Notes under the pieces: model-generated
What the model saw: only the letters and a program-made list of their open reading frames with translations
What the model was told of the DNA's origin: nothing
Databases searched by the model: none
Program-made: the position numbers and the translations under genes
Shown here: positions 7,601 to 12,731 of the stretch, piece by piece
Position numbering within the stretch: the stretch's first letter is position 1
Layout of the letters: each line of letters starts with the position of its first letter
DNA from: JASFBA01 sp034433695
Lineage (GTDB): Bacteria > Chloroflexota > Chloroflexia > DTKN01
Assembly (NCBI GenBank): GCA_034433695.1
Contig: DAOUAK010000074.1
Coordinates: 1-12,731 of the forward strand
Reading direction: 5' to 3'
DNA length: 12,731 nucleotides

Positions 7601-9628
7601 GCCGTCGGGCTGGCCGTGGCCCTGACCCGGATGCTGCCCTTCCGCCGCGAGGTGGAAGCGACCCCGCCCCCGATGGTATCCCGGAAGCGTCGCCGGATGC
7701 AGCAGCGGCGCTTCCGCCAGACCCTCCCGGCCGGCTGGGCCCTCGTCTACGCCGTCGTGCTCCTGGCCGGCCTTCTCCTGGCCTACCGGGCGAACTTCCG
7801 GGCCATCCAGGCGGACCACCTCTTCTGGCAGTCCAAGCAGATGGAAGATGTGGCCGGCTACCTGGCCAACCTGGCCAAGAAGGCCACCGGCGACGAAGCC
7901 CAGGATTATACCGAACAGGCCGAAGAGGCCAAGCGCGAGGCGATGCGCAACCTGCACGGGGCGATCTCCCTGATGCCGAACGAGGACTTTTACTTCCTCT
8001 CCCTGGCCCAACTCTATCTGAAAGGGGCGCAGGAGTCCTCGAACCTCATCCCGGTCCCGCCGGAAAAGGCCAGCGACCCCCAGGCCAAGACCGCCTTTCA
8101 GTGCCAGGCGCAGGATCAGTTCTTTGTAAGCACCGAACTGGCCATCGCTACGGCCCGGGACCTTTCTCCCCTGAACACGGACCACTACCGCAACCTGGCC
8201 GCGCTCCATCTGGCCTGGTTCCAGCAGGCCCAGCAGGCGCCCTGTTACCAGCCCCGGCCGGAGGAACTGGCCAAAGCCCTGGCCTACGGCGAACAGGCCC
8301 TCTCGCTTACCCCGAACAACGCCGACCTGCATAACCGCCTGGCCCAGGGCTATTTGATGGCGGTGAACACCCTGGATGGGCTGGAAAAGGGCGCACAGCA
8401 GGGAGGGGCGAATGCCTCCGCCTATCAGAAAGCCTACGATGCCCTCCGGGACACGGTGCTCCAAAAGGCGCAGGACTGGCTGGAGAACTGGGAGCGCTAC
8501 CACCTGACCTCCGGTGGGCGGGCCGGAGATACCCATCTGGAGGCCGTATCCGAGCACCGTCGGCAGGCCGCCGAATTCTTGCAGACGGAGGAAGGCCTCC
8601 GGCGCGGACTGCTTACCCTGGCGGCAGCAGAACTCCAGTATTCGCTCTTTCTGGACGACAAATTTTCCGACACCTACCAGATTCTGGGCGATGTCTACCG
8701 CCAGTTGGGGCTGGCTGCGGCGGCGGCGCGTATCTACGAGGATGGGGTGAAACTCAAGCCGGACCTTCTGAGCGATGCCCAGCAGGAAAGCCGGCTGCGC
8801 TTCCTGGCAGGAGCCAAACAACTGGAGCCGATGGCGCGGGCTTACCTGTATGCGGCTACCCAGGCGGAAAAGAAACTATGGCAGGATCCCAACGCCTCCT
8901 CCACCACCCAGAGCAACCTGCGCCGTCAGGCCGGCAACGCCTACCAGACCCTGGGATATATCCGAATCCTGCAGGGCGACTATCGTGGGGCGGCCTCGGC
9001 CTATGAGGCAGGTTTCCTTTACCAGGAAACGCTGGAGGCCCATAAGAACGCTGCCCTGGTCTACCAGCAACTGGGCCGCTTCGACCTGGCCCAGAAGCAG
9101 GCCGAGGCAGCACTCCAACTGGCCCAGAAATCCCAGAAGGATAGCGAAGTCGAGACGCTGCAAAAGTACCTCGAGCAGTTGCCGGCCCTCCAGGCGCAAG
9201 AGGTTCAGGAAAACGAGCAGAAGGTGGCCGCCGACCCCTCGGACTACCGCGCCCACTACGACCTGGCCAGCCTCTACCTGCAACTCGAACGCTGGGACGA
9301 GGCCCTTCGGGAAGCCCGACGGGCGGCGGAAGGCGTGCCGGCCGATCAGCGGGGTGAGGTGGCCCGCATCTACGTCCGCCTGGGGGAGGCAGCCCTCCGG
9401 GCCGGCCAGGAAGAAGAGGCCCGCCAGGCCTTTATCCGGGCCTTCCAGGCCGCCCCGCTCAACTTTGAGGTCTGTTACGGTGCGGCCCGCGCGTACCAGA
9501 GTCTGGGGCGTGAGCCGGAAGCGCTCTTCTATGCCCGCCTGGCCCTCTTCGGGGCCAACGATGGGGAACGGGCGCTGGCGCGGGCCCTGGTGATGGCCCT
9601 GGAAGGTTCATCGGGAGGAAGCCCATGA
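4619..9628 (+). CDS. Very large O-antigen ligase/oligosaccharyltransferase-family membrane protein with C-terminal TPR domain
   Basis: 1669 aa, several times the length of a typical WaaL-type ligase. GTG start, with AGGAGG at 4603-4608 upstream. About 24 hydrophobic stretches fill residues 14-1060. The Wzy_C/WaaL signature is recognisable: TRSRGPF (637-643) with Arg638 and Arg640 at the start of a helix, GYGPESMH (888-895), and a long loop ending in the conserved RSHNAIFDEL block with His920 (918-927) before GVVGLAAYFF. This family transfers glycans from undecaprenyl diphosphate to lipid A, proteins or other acceptors on the outer face of the membrane. A very basic stretch SRKRRRMQQRRFRQ precedes the last membrane helix (about 1040-1060), so by the positive-inside rule the C-terminal TPR region (about 1105-1669) should face outward. 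Clear TPR-like helix pairs begin near 1220, 1352, 1440, 1543, 1581 and 1616. Its stop overlaps the next start (ATGA), suggesting coupling to the glycan-initiating enzyme. The acceptor is unknown. Confidence 0.9.
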   Translation: MSEKLRRWCDIFLEVGWLLAVVLVTLYFDIYTKDSRIFEPQKALWLRIIVTLMLAVWAIRTLEENRERLEEAGWWKKALRWVFVGATFLALALLVVSAVTWRGGPIDGMLAWQETGEFQEVRDAAGQVIGQKAVYELKVVESTPFPVAAAVGDFLLTWLIGCGAGLAGVGAVYALRHSWKDALKTAMVIPALVYIAAHFLATLTSVFPQASFYGGYVRQQGTLSVLAYIGLFFLLAFNLRRKEQLERLITVILVTSVPSVLYGLVQNLGIDPLPWLGNVQARVASTMGNAIFIAAYLIMVLPLTGYRLLRAWQKLRESPPPEATPTESEAILQRTYPLVLGIAGGVIFLMLLAYAPARISLAVGQLERAWEEAVRSAQQAPGLVYRLNLGKHIWPLYGQNLLLTLIVMGLTVLPALLLYAVPGLLKILRKEAHFWRAWERLQPYIFLVVLAAVLALGAALLLGLGEQFSPVLGLEPLPQEARTALATFGDKVPDQAADMLALLGYRVPGGSLKSVAHDARTDGFVWAGYLLGLLLMALLSHWQHVRKPWGRDVLWAEAGYILLVGQSLFLFAVIGIWLPRATGDLVKWPWYLLSLFIFLATSSIFLVSRAGGRLSYLVQVGGYGLLAVLQVLCIILTRSRGPFTGLLAGVAVFVLLVLFLVAKNARGKAGEKRVSFWRLFRLSGGEVGRAVAFALLLVLDLLAVGALVVGCWMALADRTFQLLGFTLVWWMPAALGLVALVATWVLLVWVLFGPGWPRSAGPWIGAALAALPAVLGPFVAMVTVKRGRRWLWVSALFPLLLLAVALAIFNLPDTPLLGSLVKEDPQLSHLVERYVQPLKDVPYLGRFGRVFEASAGTGKVRILIWFGDEIGTGAVGMIRQNWLRTLVGYGPESMHVAYNPYYPPELAHVEKRNASPDRSHNAIFDELVTMGVVGLAAYFFYFSAFFVLVWKLLWKAPEGYTQALTVALFSLGMAHFVETITGIPIVSTRMYMWMAVGLAVALTRMLPFRREVEATPPPMVSRKRRRMQQRRFRQTLPAGWALVYAVVLLAGLLLAYRANFRAIQADHLFWQSKQMEDVAGYLANLAKKATGDEAQDYTEQAEEAKREAMRNLHGAISLMPNEDFYFLSLAQLYLKGAQESSNLIPVPPEKASDPQAKTAFQCQAQDQFFVSTELAIATARDLSPLNTDHYRNLAALHLAWFQQAQQAPCYQPRPEELAKALAYGEQALSLTPNNADLHNRLAQGYLMAVNTLDGLEKGAQQGGANASAYQKAYDALRDTVLQKAQDWLENWERYHLTSGGRAGDTHLEAVSEHRRQAAEFLQTEEGLRRGLLTLAAAELQYSLFLDDKFSDTYQILGDVYRQLGLAAAAARIYEDGVKLKPDLLSDAQQESRLRFLAGAKQLEPMARAYLYAATQAEKKLWQDPNASSTTQSNLRRQAGNAYQTLGYIRILQGDYRGAASAYEAGFLYQETLEAHKNAALVYQQLGRFDLAQKQAEAALQLAQKSQKDSEVETLQKYLEQLPALQAQEVQENEQKVAADPSDYRAHYDLASLYLQLERWDEALREARRAAEGVPADQRGEVARIYVRLGEAALRAGQEEEARQAFIRAFQAAPLNFEVCYGAARAYQSLGREPEALFYARLALFGANDGERALARALVMALEGSSGGSP

Positions 9629-10704
9629 TCGAGGGAACGGGCAGCATGTTGCTGATTCTGGCCACCGCCCTGGTGGGGACGCTTTTGACCACCCCGCTGA
9701 TGCGCCGGCTGGCGCTACGCACCGGCACGGTGGATCGCCCCAGTGCCCGTAAGATTCACCTCCAGCCGATTCCCCTCCTGGGTGGGGTCGCCATCTACCT
9801 GGGCTTTATCCTGGCCCTGGCCTTCCTGGGAGGGCTTTACTATATCCGCGAAGTTATCGCCATCCTGGTGGGAGCCAGCCTGATCTCGCTCCTGGGCGTC
9901 TGGGACGACCGTTGGGGAATACGTCCGCTGGTCAAACTTCTGGGCCAGGGGGCGGCGGCGGCCCTCCTTCTCCTGGCCGGGGTGGAGGTGCACGTCTTCC
10001 CCTGGGGCTGGCTGAATACGGCGATAACGGTGCTCTGGGTAATCGGCATCACCAACGCCCTGAACCTCCTGGACAACATGGACGGGCTTTCCGGCGGGGT
10101 GGCGGCGGTGGCGGCCGGCTTTTTCCTCCTCCTGGCGGCCCTCAGCGGGCAGTACCTGGTCTCGGCCATGGCGGCAGCCCTGCTGGGGGCCTGCCTGGGC
10201 TTCCTGCGCTACAACTTCAACCCGGCCAGCATCTTTATGGGAGATGCCGGCAGCCTCTTCCTGGGCTTTATCCTGGCCGCCCTGGGCATTAAACTCCGCT
10301 TCCCTTCGCCTCCTTTCCCGGCCAATGCCGACCTGATCACCTGGATGATTCCCATCCTGGTGCTGGGGATTCCCATATTCGATACCACTTTGGTCACGAT
10401 TTCACGGCTGCGTCGAGGCCTGAACCCACTCACCACCCCCGGCAAGGACCACCTTTCTCACCGCCTGGTGGCCCGGGGAATGAGCCGAAGAGAGGCCGTG
10501 CTGGTCATCTACGTCCTATCCTTTGCCCTGGGAATGGCCGCCATCCTGGTGAGCGCGGTGGTGTTGCGGGCCGGCCCGGTGGGGCGTATCTCCTGGGGTG
10601 AGATCATCGCCGGCTACGGCATCGGAGGCGCGGTGCTTCTGGTGGGAATCTGGGCTCTGGTGTACCTGGAGCAGGGGGGGCCTCCGCAGGAGGGCGGAGG
10701 GTAA
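9625..10704 (+). CDS. Glycosyltransferase family 4 (WecA/TagO/MraY-like) undecaprenyl-phosphate sugar-1-phosphate transferase
   Basis: 359-aa polytopic inner-membrane enzyme that starts a lipid-linked glycan by moving a sugar-1-phosphate, most likely GlcNAc-1-P, from UDP-sugar to undecaprenyl phosphate on the cytosolic face. Family blocks in order: RPSARKIHLQPIPLLGG (38-54), the Mg-binding Asp94/Asp95 in GVWDDRWG, TNALNLLDNMDGLSGG (143-158) with Asn147, Asp150 and Asp153, MGDAGSLFLGF around Asp207, PIFDT, and the His pair in KDHLSHRL (His276, His279). The HxxHR ending is the WecA/TagO type rather than MraY, and there is no mur gene nearby. ATG 9625 overlaps the ligase stop and has GGAGG (9614-9618) 6 nt upstream; an internal ATG at 9646 is less likely. 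UDP-GlcNAc specificity is inferred from family resemblance, so I give no gene symbol. Confidence 0.93.
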   Translation: MIEGTGSMLLILATALVGTLLTTPLMRRLALRTGTVDRPSARKIHLQPIPLLGGVAIYLGFILALAFLGGLYYIREVIAILVGASLISLLGVWDDRWGIRPLVKLLGQGAAAALLLLAGVEVHVFPWGWLNTAITVLWVIGITNALNLLDNMDGLSGGVAAVAAGFFLLLAALSGQYLVSAMAAALLGACLGFLRYNFNPASIFMGDAGSLFLGFILAALGIKLRFPSPPFPANADLITWMIPILVLGIPIFDTTLVTISRLRRGLNPLTTPGKDHLSHRLVARGMSRREAVLVIYVLSFALGMAAILVSAVVLRAGPVGRISWGEIIAGYGIGGAVLLVGIWALVYLEQGGPPQEGGG

Positions 10705-10776
10705 AAGGCCGGTACGCACGTGTTTACGGGTCGGTCTGCGCGATTGCTGTTGTCGTTTGAAATAAGGGGGGGCAAG

Positions 10777-11448
10777 ATGGCACGCCACCGGTTTGTGCTG
10801 GGGTTCCTTGCCTTGCTGGTCCTGGCCGGCATCCTGGGCGGGTGCTTCCAGATTCGCCAGGAACTCACCCTGATGCCAGAGGAAAAGTGGGAAGCCCGGG
10901 TAGAGATGACCGTGCCGGCCTCGGTGATCTCCATGGTGGGCGAGGAGCAACTCCAGGAACTGGAATCGCAGAGCAAAACCGAGACGGAACGTCTCCAGGC
11001 CCAGGGGGTCTCTGCCCAGGTGAGCACCCGCAAGACCGACCAGGGCGATTTTGTCCTGAGCGTCCAGATGGCCGGCCAGGGCTGGGAGGTGCTCAACCGG
11101 GCCGCCTTCACCGGCACAGCCCGGCTCGAGCCGGTCGGGGAACGGCTTCGCTTTTCCTATAACCCCGCCCAGCAGGGCGAAATGGACCTGAGTTCGCTCT
11201 ACCAGTTTGGGGGAAAGTATACCTTTGTCCTGAACGCCGGAACCATCTACTCCAGCAATGCCACCCAGGTAAGCGGCGGCACGGCCATCTGGGAAAACCC
11301 GACCGGGGAGATCACCGCCGAGGTGGGCTTAAGCACCGGCGGAATGCCTCTCTGGCTGATCGTCGTCCTGGTTGCGGTCGGTGTGGTTTTGCTGGCCGGA
11401 GTCGCGGTCGTCGTTCTGGTCCGGGTGCGCCCGTCGCGTTCCCTCTGA
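10777..11448 (+). CDS. LppM/DUF3153-like lipoprotein with additional C-terminal membrane helix
   Basis: 223 aa. An N-terminal signal ends in lipobox LGGC with Cys23, predicting lipoprotein processing and an N-terminal lipid anchor. The mature part is a soluble, probably beta-rich domain that begins FQIRQELTLMPEEKWEA. After it, TYSSNATQ-like and GGTAIWENP segments resemble the end of the LppM/DUF3153 domain (my recollection of the family; function not well defined). A second strongly hydrophobic helix (about 190-215, starting PLWLIVVLVAVGV) ends in a short basic tail, RVRPSRSL. The protein would thus be anchored at both ends with the domain outside the membrane. ATG 10777 is chosen over an upstream in-frame GTG at 10720 because it follows a purine-rich AAGGGGGGG site and gives a proper signal peptide. 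It lies 72 bp after the transferase gene. A role in the envelope near glycan export is only suggested by context. Confidence 0.8.
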   Translation: MARHRFVLGFLALLVLAGILGGCFQIRQELTLMPEEKWEARVEMTVPASVISMVGEEQLQELESQSKTETERLQAQGVSAQVSTRKTDQGDFVLSVQMAGQGWEVLNRAAFTGTARLEPVGERLRFSYNPAQQGEMDLSSLYQFGGKYTFVLNAGTIYSSNATQVSGGTAIWENPTGEITAEVGLSTGGMPLWLIVVLVAVGVVLLAGVAVVVLVRVRPSRSL

Positions 11449-11457
11449 AATCATCTG

Positions 11458-11471
11458 CCGAAACTTTTCGG
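11458..11471. repeat. Short perfect inverted repeat before rph
   Basis: CCGAAA (11458-11463) and TTTCGG (11466-11471) are separated by 2 bp in the 42-bp gap between the lipoprotein stop and the rph start. As RNA it could form a 5-bp stem with a 4-nt loop. No T-tract follows, so it is not an ordinary terminator. It may be a small protein site or have no function. Confidence 0.35.
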
Positions 11472-11490
11472 AACGGCGTGGAGGCTTCCG

Positions 11491-12267
11491 ATGCCGCGTC
11501 CTGACGGCCGGCCGGCCGATGCCCTGCGGCCGGTACGCATCTGGCCCGATTATCTTCCCTTTGCCGAAGGTTCGGCCCTCATCGAACTCGGCCGCACCCG
11601 CGTCCTCTGCGCCGCCACGGTGGAGGAGGAGGTCCCCTCCTGGCTGCGTACCGGCGCCCCCGGCCGGGGTTGGGTTACCGCCGAATACGCCATGCTCCCC
11701 CGCTCTACCCCCGAACGCACCCGCCGCGAACGCGGCACCGTCCTGGGCGGACGCACCCAGGAGATCCAGCGCCTGATCGGGCGTTCCCTGCGGGCGGCGG
11801 TGGACCTTACTCTTCTGGGTCCCCGCACCGTTATTCTGGACTGCGATGTCCTCCAGGCCGACGGGGGCACCCGCACGGCTGCCATCACCGGGGCCTATGT
11901 GGCCCTCTACCGGGCGGCGCAGTGGCTTGTGCGGGAGGGACGGATCGAGCGCTTCCCGATGCGCCGGGCCGTGGCCGCGGTCAGCGTGGGCCTGGTCGGC
12001 GGGGAAATCTGCCTGGACCTGACCTATGAGGAGGACGCCCTCGCCGAGGTGGACCTGAACGTGGTGATGACCGACCGGGGTCGTCTCGTGGAGATCCAGG
12101 GCACGGCAGAAGGCCGGCCTTTCTCCCGGAAGCGCCTGGAGGAGATGCTCCGCCTGGCCAGGCGTGGAATGCAGGGCCTCTTCCAGGCCCAGAGGGAGGC
12201 GCTCGGCCTCGGCGCGTCGGAACGCCCCGGGGGTGCGGAGAAGAACGTTTGCGGGTCGTCCTGCTGA
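11491..12267 (+). CDS. rph: Ribonuclease PH
   Basis: Phosphate-dependent 3'-to-5' exoribonuclease that trims tRNA precursors, releasing nucleoside diphosphates; the family forms hexameric rings in the cytosol. 258 aa, close to normal length. Diagnostic features: DGRPADALRPVRI near the N-terminus, GRGWVTAEYAMLPRSTPERT (58-77), phosphate-binding Arg88 in GGRTQEIQRLIGRSLRA, DCDVLQADGGTRTA (117-130), YEEDALAEVDLNVVMT with acidic Asp182 and Asp188 expected at the metal/catalytic site, and VEIQGTAEG. ATG 11491 has GGAGG (11480-11484) 6 nt upstream. The last 25 or so residues (ending KNVCGSSC) lie beyond the conserved fold and are partly dictated by overlap with the next gene. No inosine/xanthosine triphosphatase gene follows, unlike many rph loci. 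Confidence 0.97.
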   Translation: MPRPDGRPADALRPVRIWPDYLPFAEGSALIELGRTRVLCAATVEEEVPSWLRTGAPGRGWVTAEYAMLPRSTPERTRRERGTVLGGRTQEIQRLIGRSLRAAVDLTLLGPRTVILDCDVLQADGGTRTAAITGAYVALYRAAQWLVREGRIERFPMRRAVAAVSVGLVGGEICLDLTYEEDALAEVDLNVVMTDRGRLVEIQGTAEGRPFSRKRLEEMLRLARRGMQGLFQAQREALGLGASERPGGAEKNVCGSSC

Positions 12268-12731
12268 GCGCCGAATATCCCCCGATGGAGGGCGGGGTAG
12301 GAGATTACACCCGCCGTCTGGCCCTGGCACTCCGCAAGGAGGGCCTGGAGGTCGCCATCCTCACCTCGGCCGGCGCCGGGGGTCTGCCCGACGACGACCT
12401 GGAGGTGTATCCGCGGATCCGGAAGTGGGGCTGGGGTTGCCTCCCGGCCGTCGTCCGCTTTCTGCGCCTGTACCGGCCGGAAGTCGTGCACCTGCAGTAC
12501 CAGACCGGAGCCTACCGGATGCACCCGGCGATCCACTTCCTTCCGGAGGCATTGCGCTTTCTGCCCGCTCCCCCGGCCCTCGTGGTGACGATGCATGACC
12601 TGCGCCTGCCCTACCTCTTCCCCAAGGCCGGCCGCCTGCGCCACTGGGTCGTGCTCCACCTGTTGCGCCGGGCCGCCGCGGTGGTTGTGACGAACGGGGC
12701 GGATCGGGGTCGCCTTCGAGGGGCCGGCCCG
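12249..12731 (+). CDS. GT4-type (GT-B fold) glycosyltransferase, N-terminal part (3' end outside window)
   Basis: 161 codons are visible and the frame is open at the right edge. The product begins LRVVLLSAEYPPMEGGVGDY, the first beta strand and glycine-rich GGVGDYT loop typical of GT4 glycosyltransferases. It continues with ALALRKEGLEVAILTS, the VVHLQYQTGAY strand, LVVTMHDLRLPY, and AAAVVVTNG, in the order expected for the acceptor-binding Rossmann half. The nucleotide-sugar-binding half lies outside the window, so donor and linkage cannot be judged. The start is taken as TTG 12249, because the frame needs it for the complete first strand and GGAG lies 8 nt upstream (12237-12240). The first in-frame ATG (12285) would remove that strand. 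The gene overlaps rph by 19 bp, implying cotranscription. A role in the same surface-glycan pathway is suggested by context. Confidence 0.9.
   Translation, partial: MRVVLLSAEYPPMEGGVGDYTRRLALALRKEGLEVAILTSAGAGGLPDDDLEVYPRIRKWGWGCLPAVVRFLRLYRPEVVHLQYQTGAYRMHPAIHFLPEALRFLPAPPALVVTMHDLRLPYLFPKAGRLRHWVVLHLLRRAAAVVVTNGADRGRLRGAGP

Noticed and set aside
6662..8821. Minus-strand open frame of 719 codons inside the ligase gene
   Set aside because: Antisense to the well-supported ligase/TPR frame. Composition is Gly/Gln/Arg/His-rich with no domain, and no ribosome-binding site or promoter is apparent.
10681..10700. Inverted repeat CCTCCGC/GCGGAGG with a 6-nt loop at the end of the WecA-like gene, considered as a terminator
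   Set aside because: The stem is GC-rich, but it lies within the last codons and is followed by GTAAAAGG rather than a T-tract, so intrinsic termination is not supported.
1..12731. CRISPR arrays, tRNA or rRNA genes, insertion sequences, prophage or attachment-site repeats
   Set aside because: Reading both strands showed no regularly spaced long repeats, no tRNA cloverleaf or rRNA segments, no transposase or integrase motifs, and no composition break other than the AT-rich promoter patch.

Overview
This is a GC-rich bacterial chromosomal window. Its genes are tightly packed with strong GGAGG-type ribosome-binding sites, and several start at GTG or TTG. I see no mobile elements, CRISPR arrays, rRNA or tRNA genes. 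The gene styles (a very large O-antigen-ligase/TPR membrane protein, a WecA/TagO-type transferase, an LppM-like lipoprotein and soluble multidomain signalling proteins) suggest an Anaerolineae-like member of the Chloroflexota. That placement rests on my recollection of protein style, not on a marker gene, and I hold it at moderate confidence only.

Left part, minus strand (1-2500). A two-gene two-component operon is read leftward from a near-consensus sigma-70-type promoter (TTGACA, 17 bp, TAAAAT; 2554-2582). The first gene encodes an unusual response regulator: an Lrp/AsnC winged-helix DNA-binding domain and its RAM ligand-binding domain, fused to a C-terminal CheY-like receiver. The second gene, 28 bp downstream and cut by the window edge, encodes a soluble histidine kinase. 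Its N-terminus is a glycine-cleavage H-protein (GcvH) domain in which the lipoyl lysine position holds arginine, followed by GAF, HisKA and HATPase domains. The H-protein domain in the sensor and the Lrp/AsnC domain in the regulator are the most novel part of the window. They suggest a cytosolic circuit reporting on amino-acid, one-carbon or lipoate-linked redox metabolism.

Centre (2501-2837) is a divergent intergenic region. It holds the two opposing promoters, phased CATTT repeats and an inverted repeat over the operon's -35 box, which are candidate operator sites.

Right part, plus strand (2838-12731). recN (SMC-like DNA repair ATPase) is followed after 5 bp by a 1669-residue polytopic O-antigen ligase/oligosaccharyltransferase-family protein with a long C-terminal TPR region. 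Its stop overlaps the start (ATGA) of a WecA/TagO-type polyprenyl-phosphate GlcNAc-1-phosphate transferase. Next come an LppM/DUF3153-like lipoprotein with a second, C-terminal membrane anchor, then rph (RNase PH), then a GT4-type glycosyltransferase that overlaps rph and runs off the right edge. The transferase, ligase and glycosyltransferase fit successive steps of a lipid-linked surface glycan pathway: initiation on undecaprenyl phosphate, sugar addition, and transfer to an acceptor on the outer face. recN and rph are housekeeping genes embedded in the same co-directional run.
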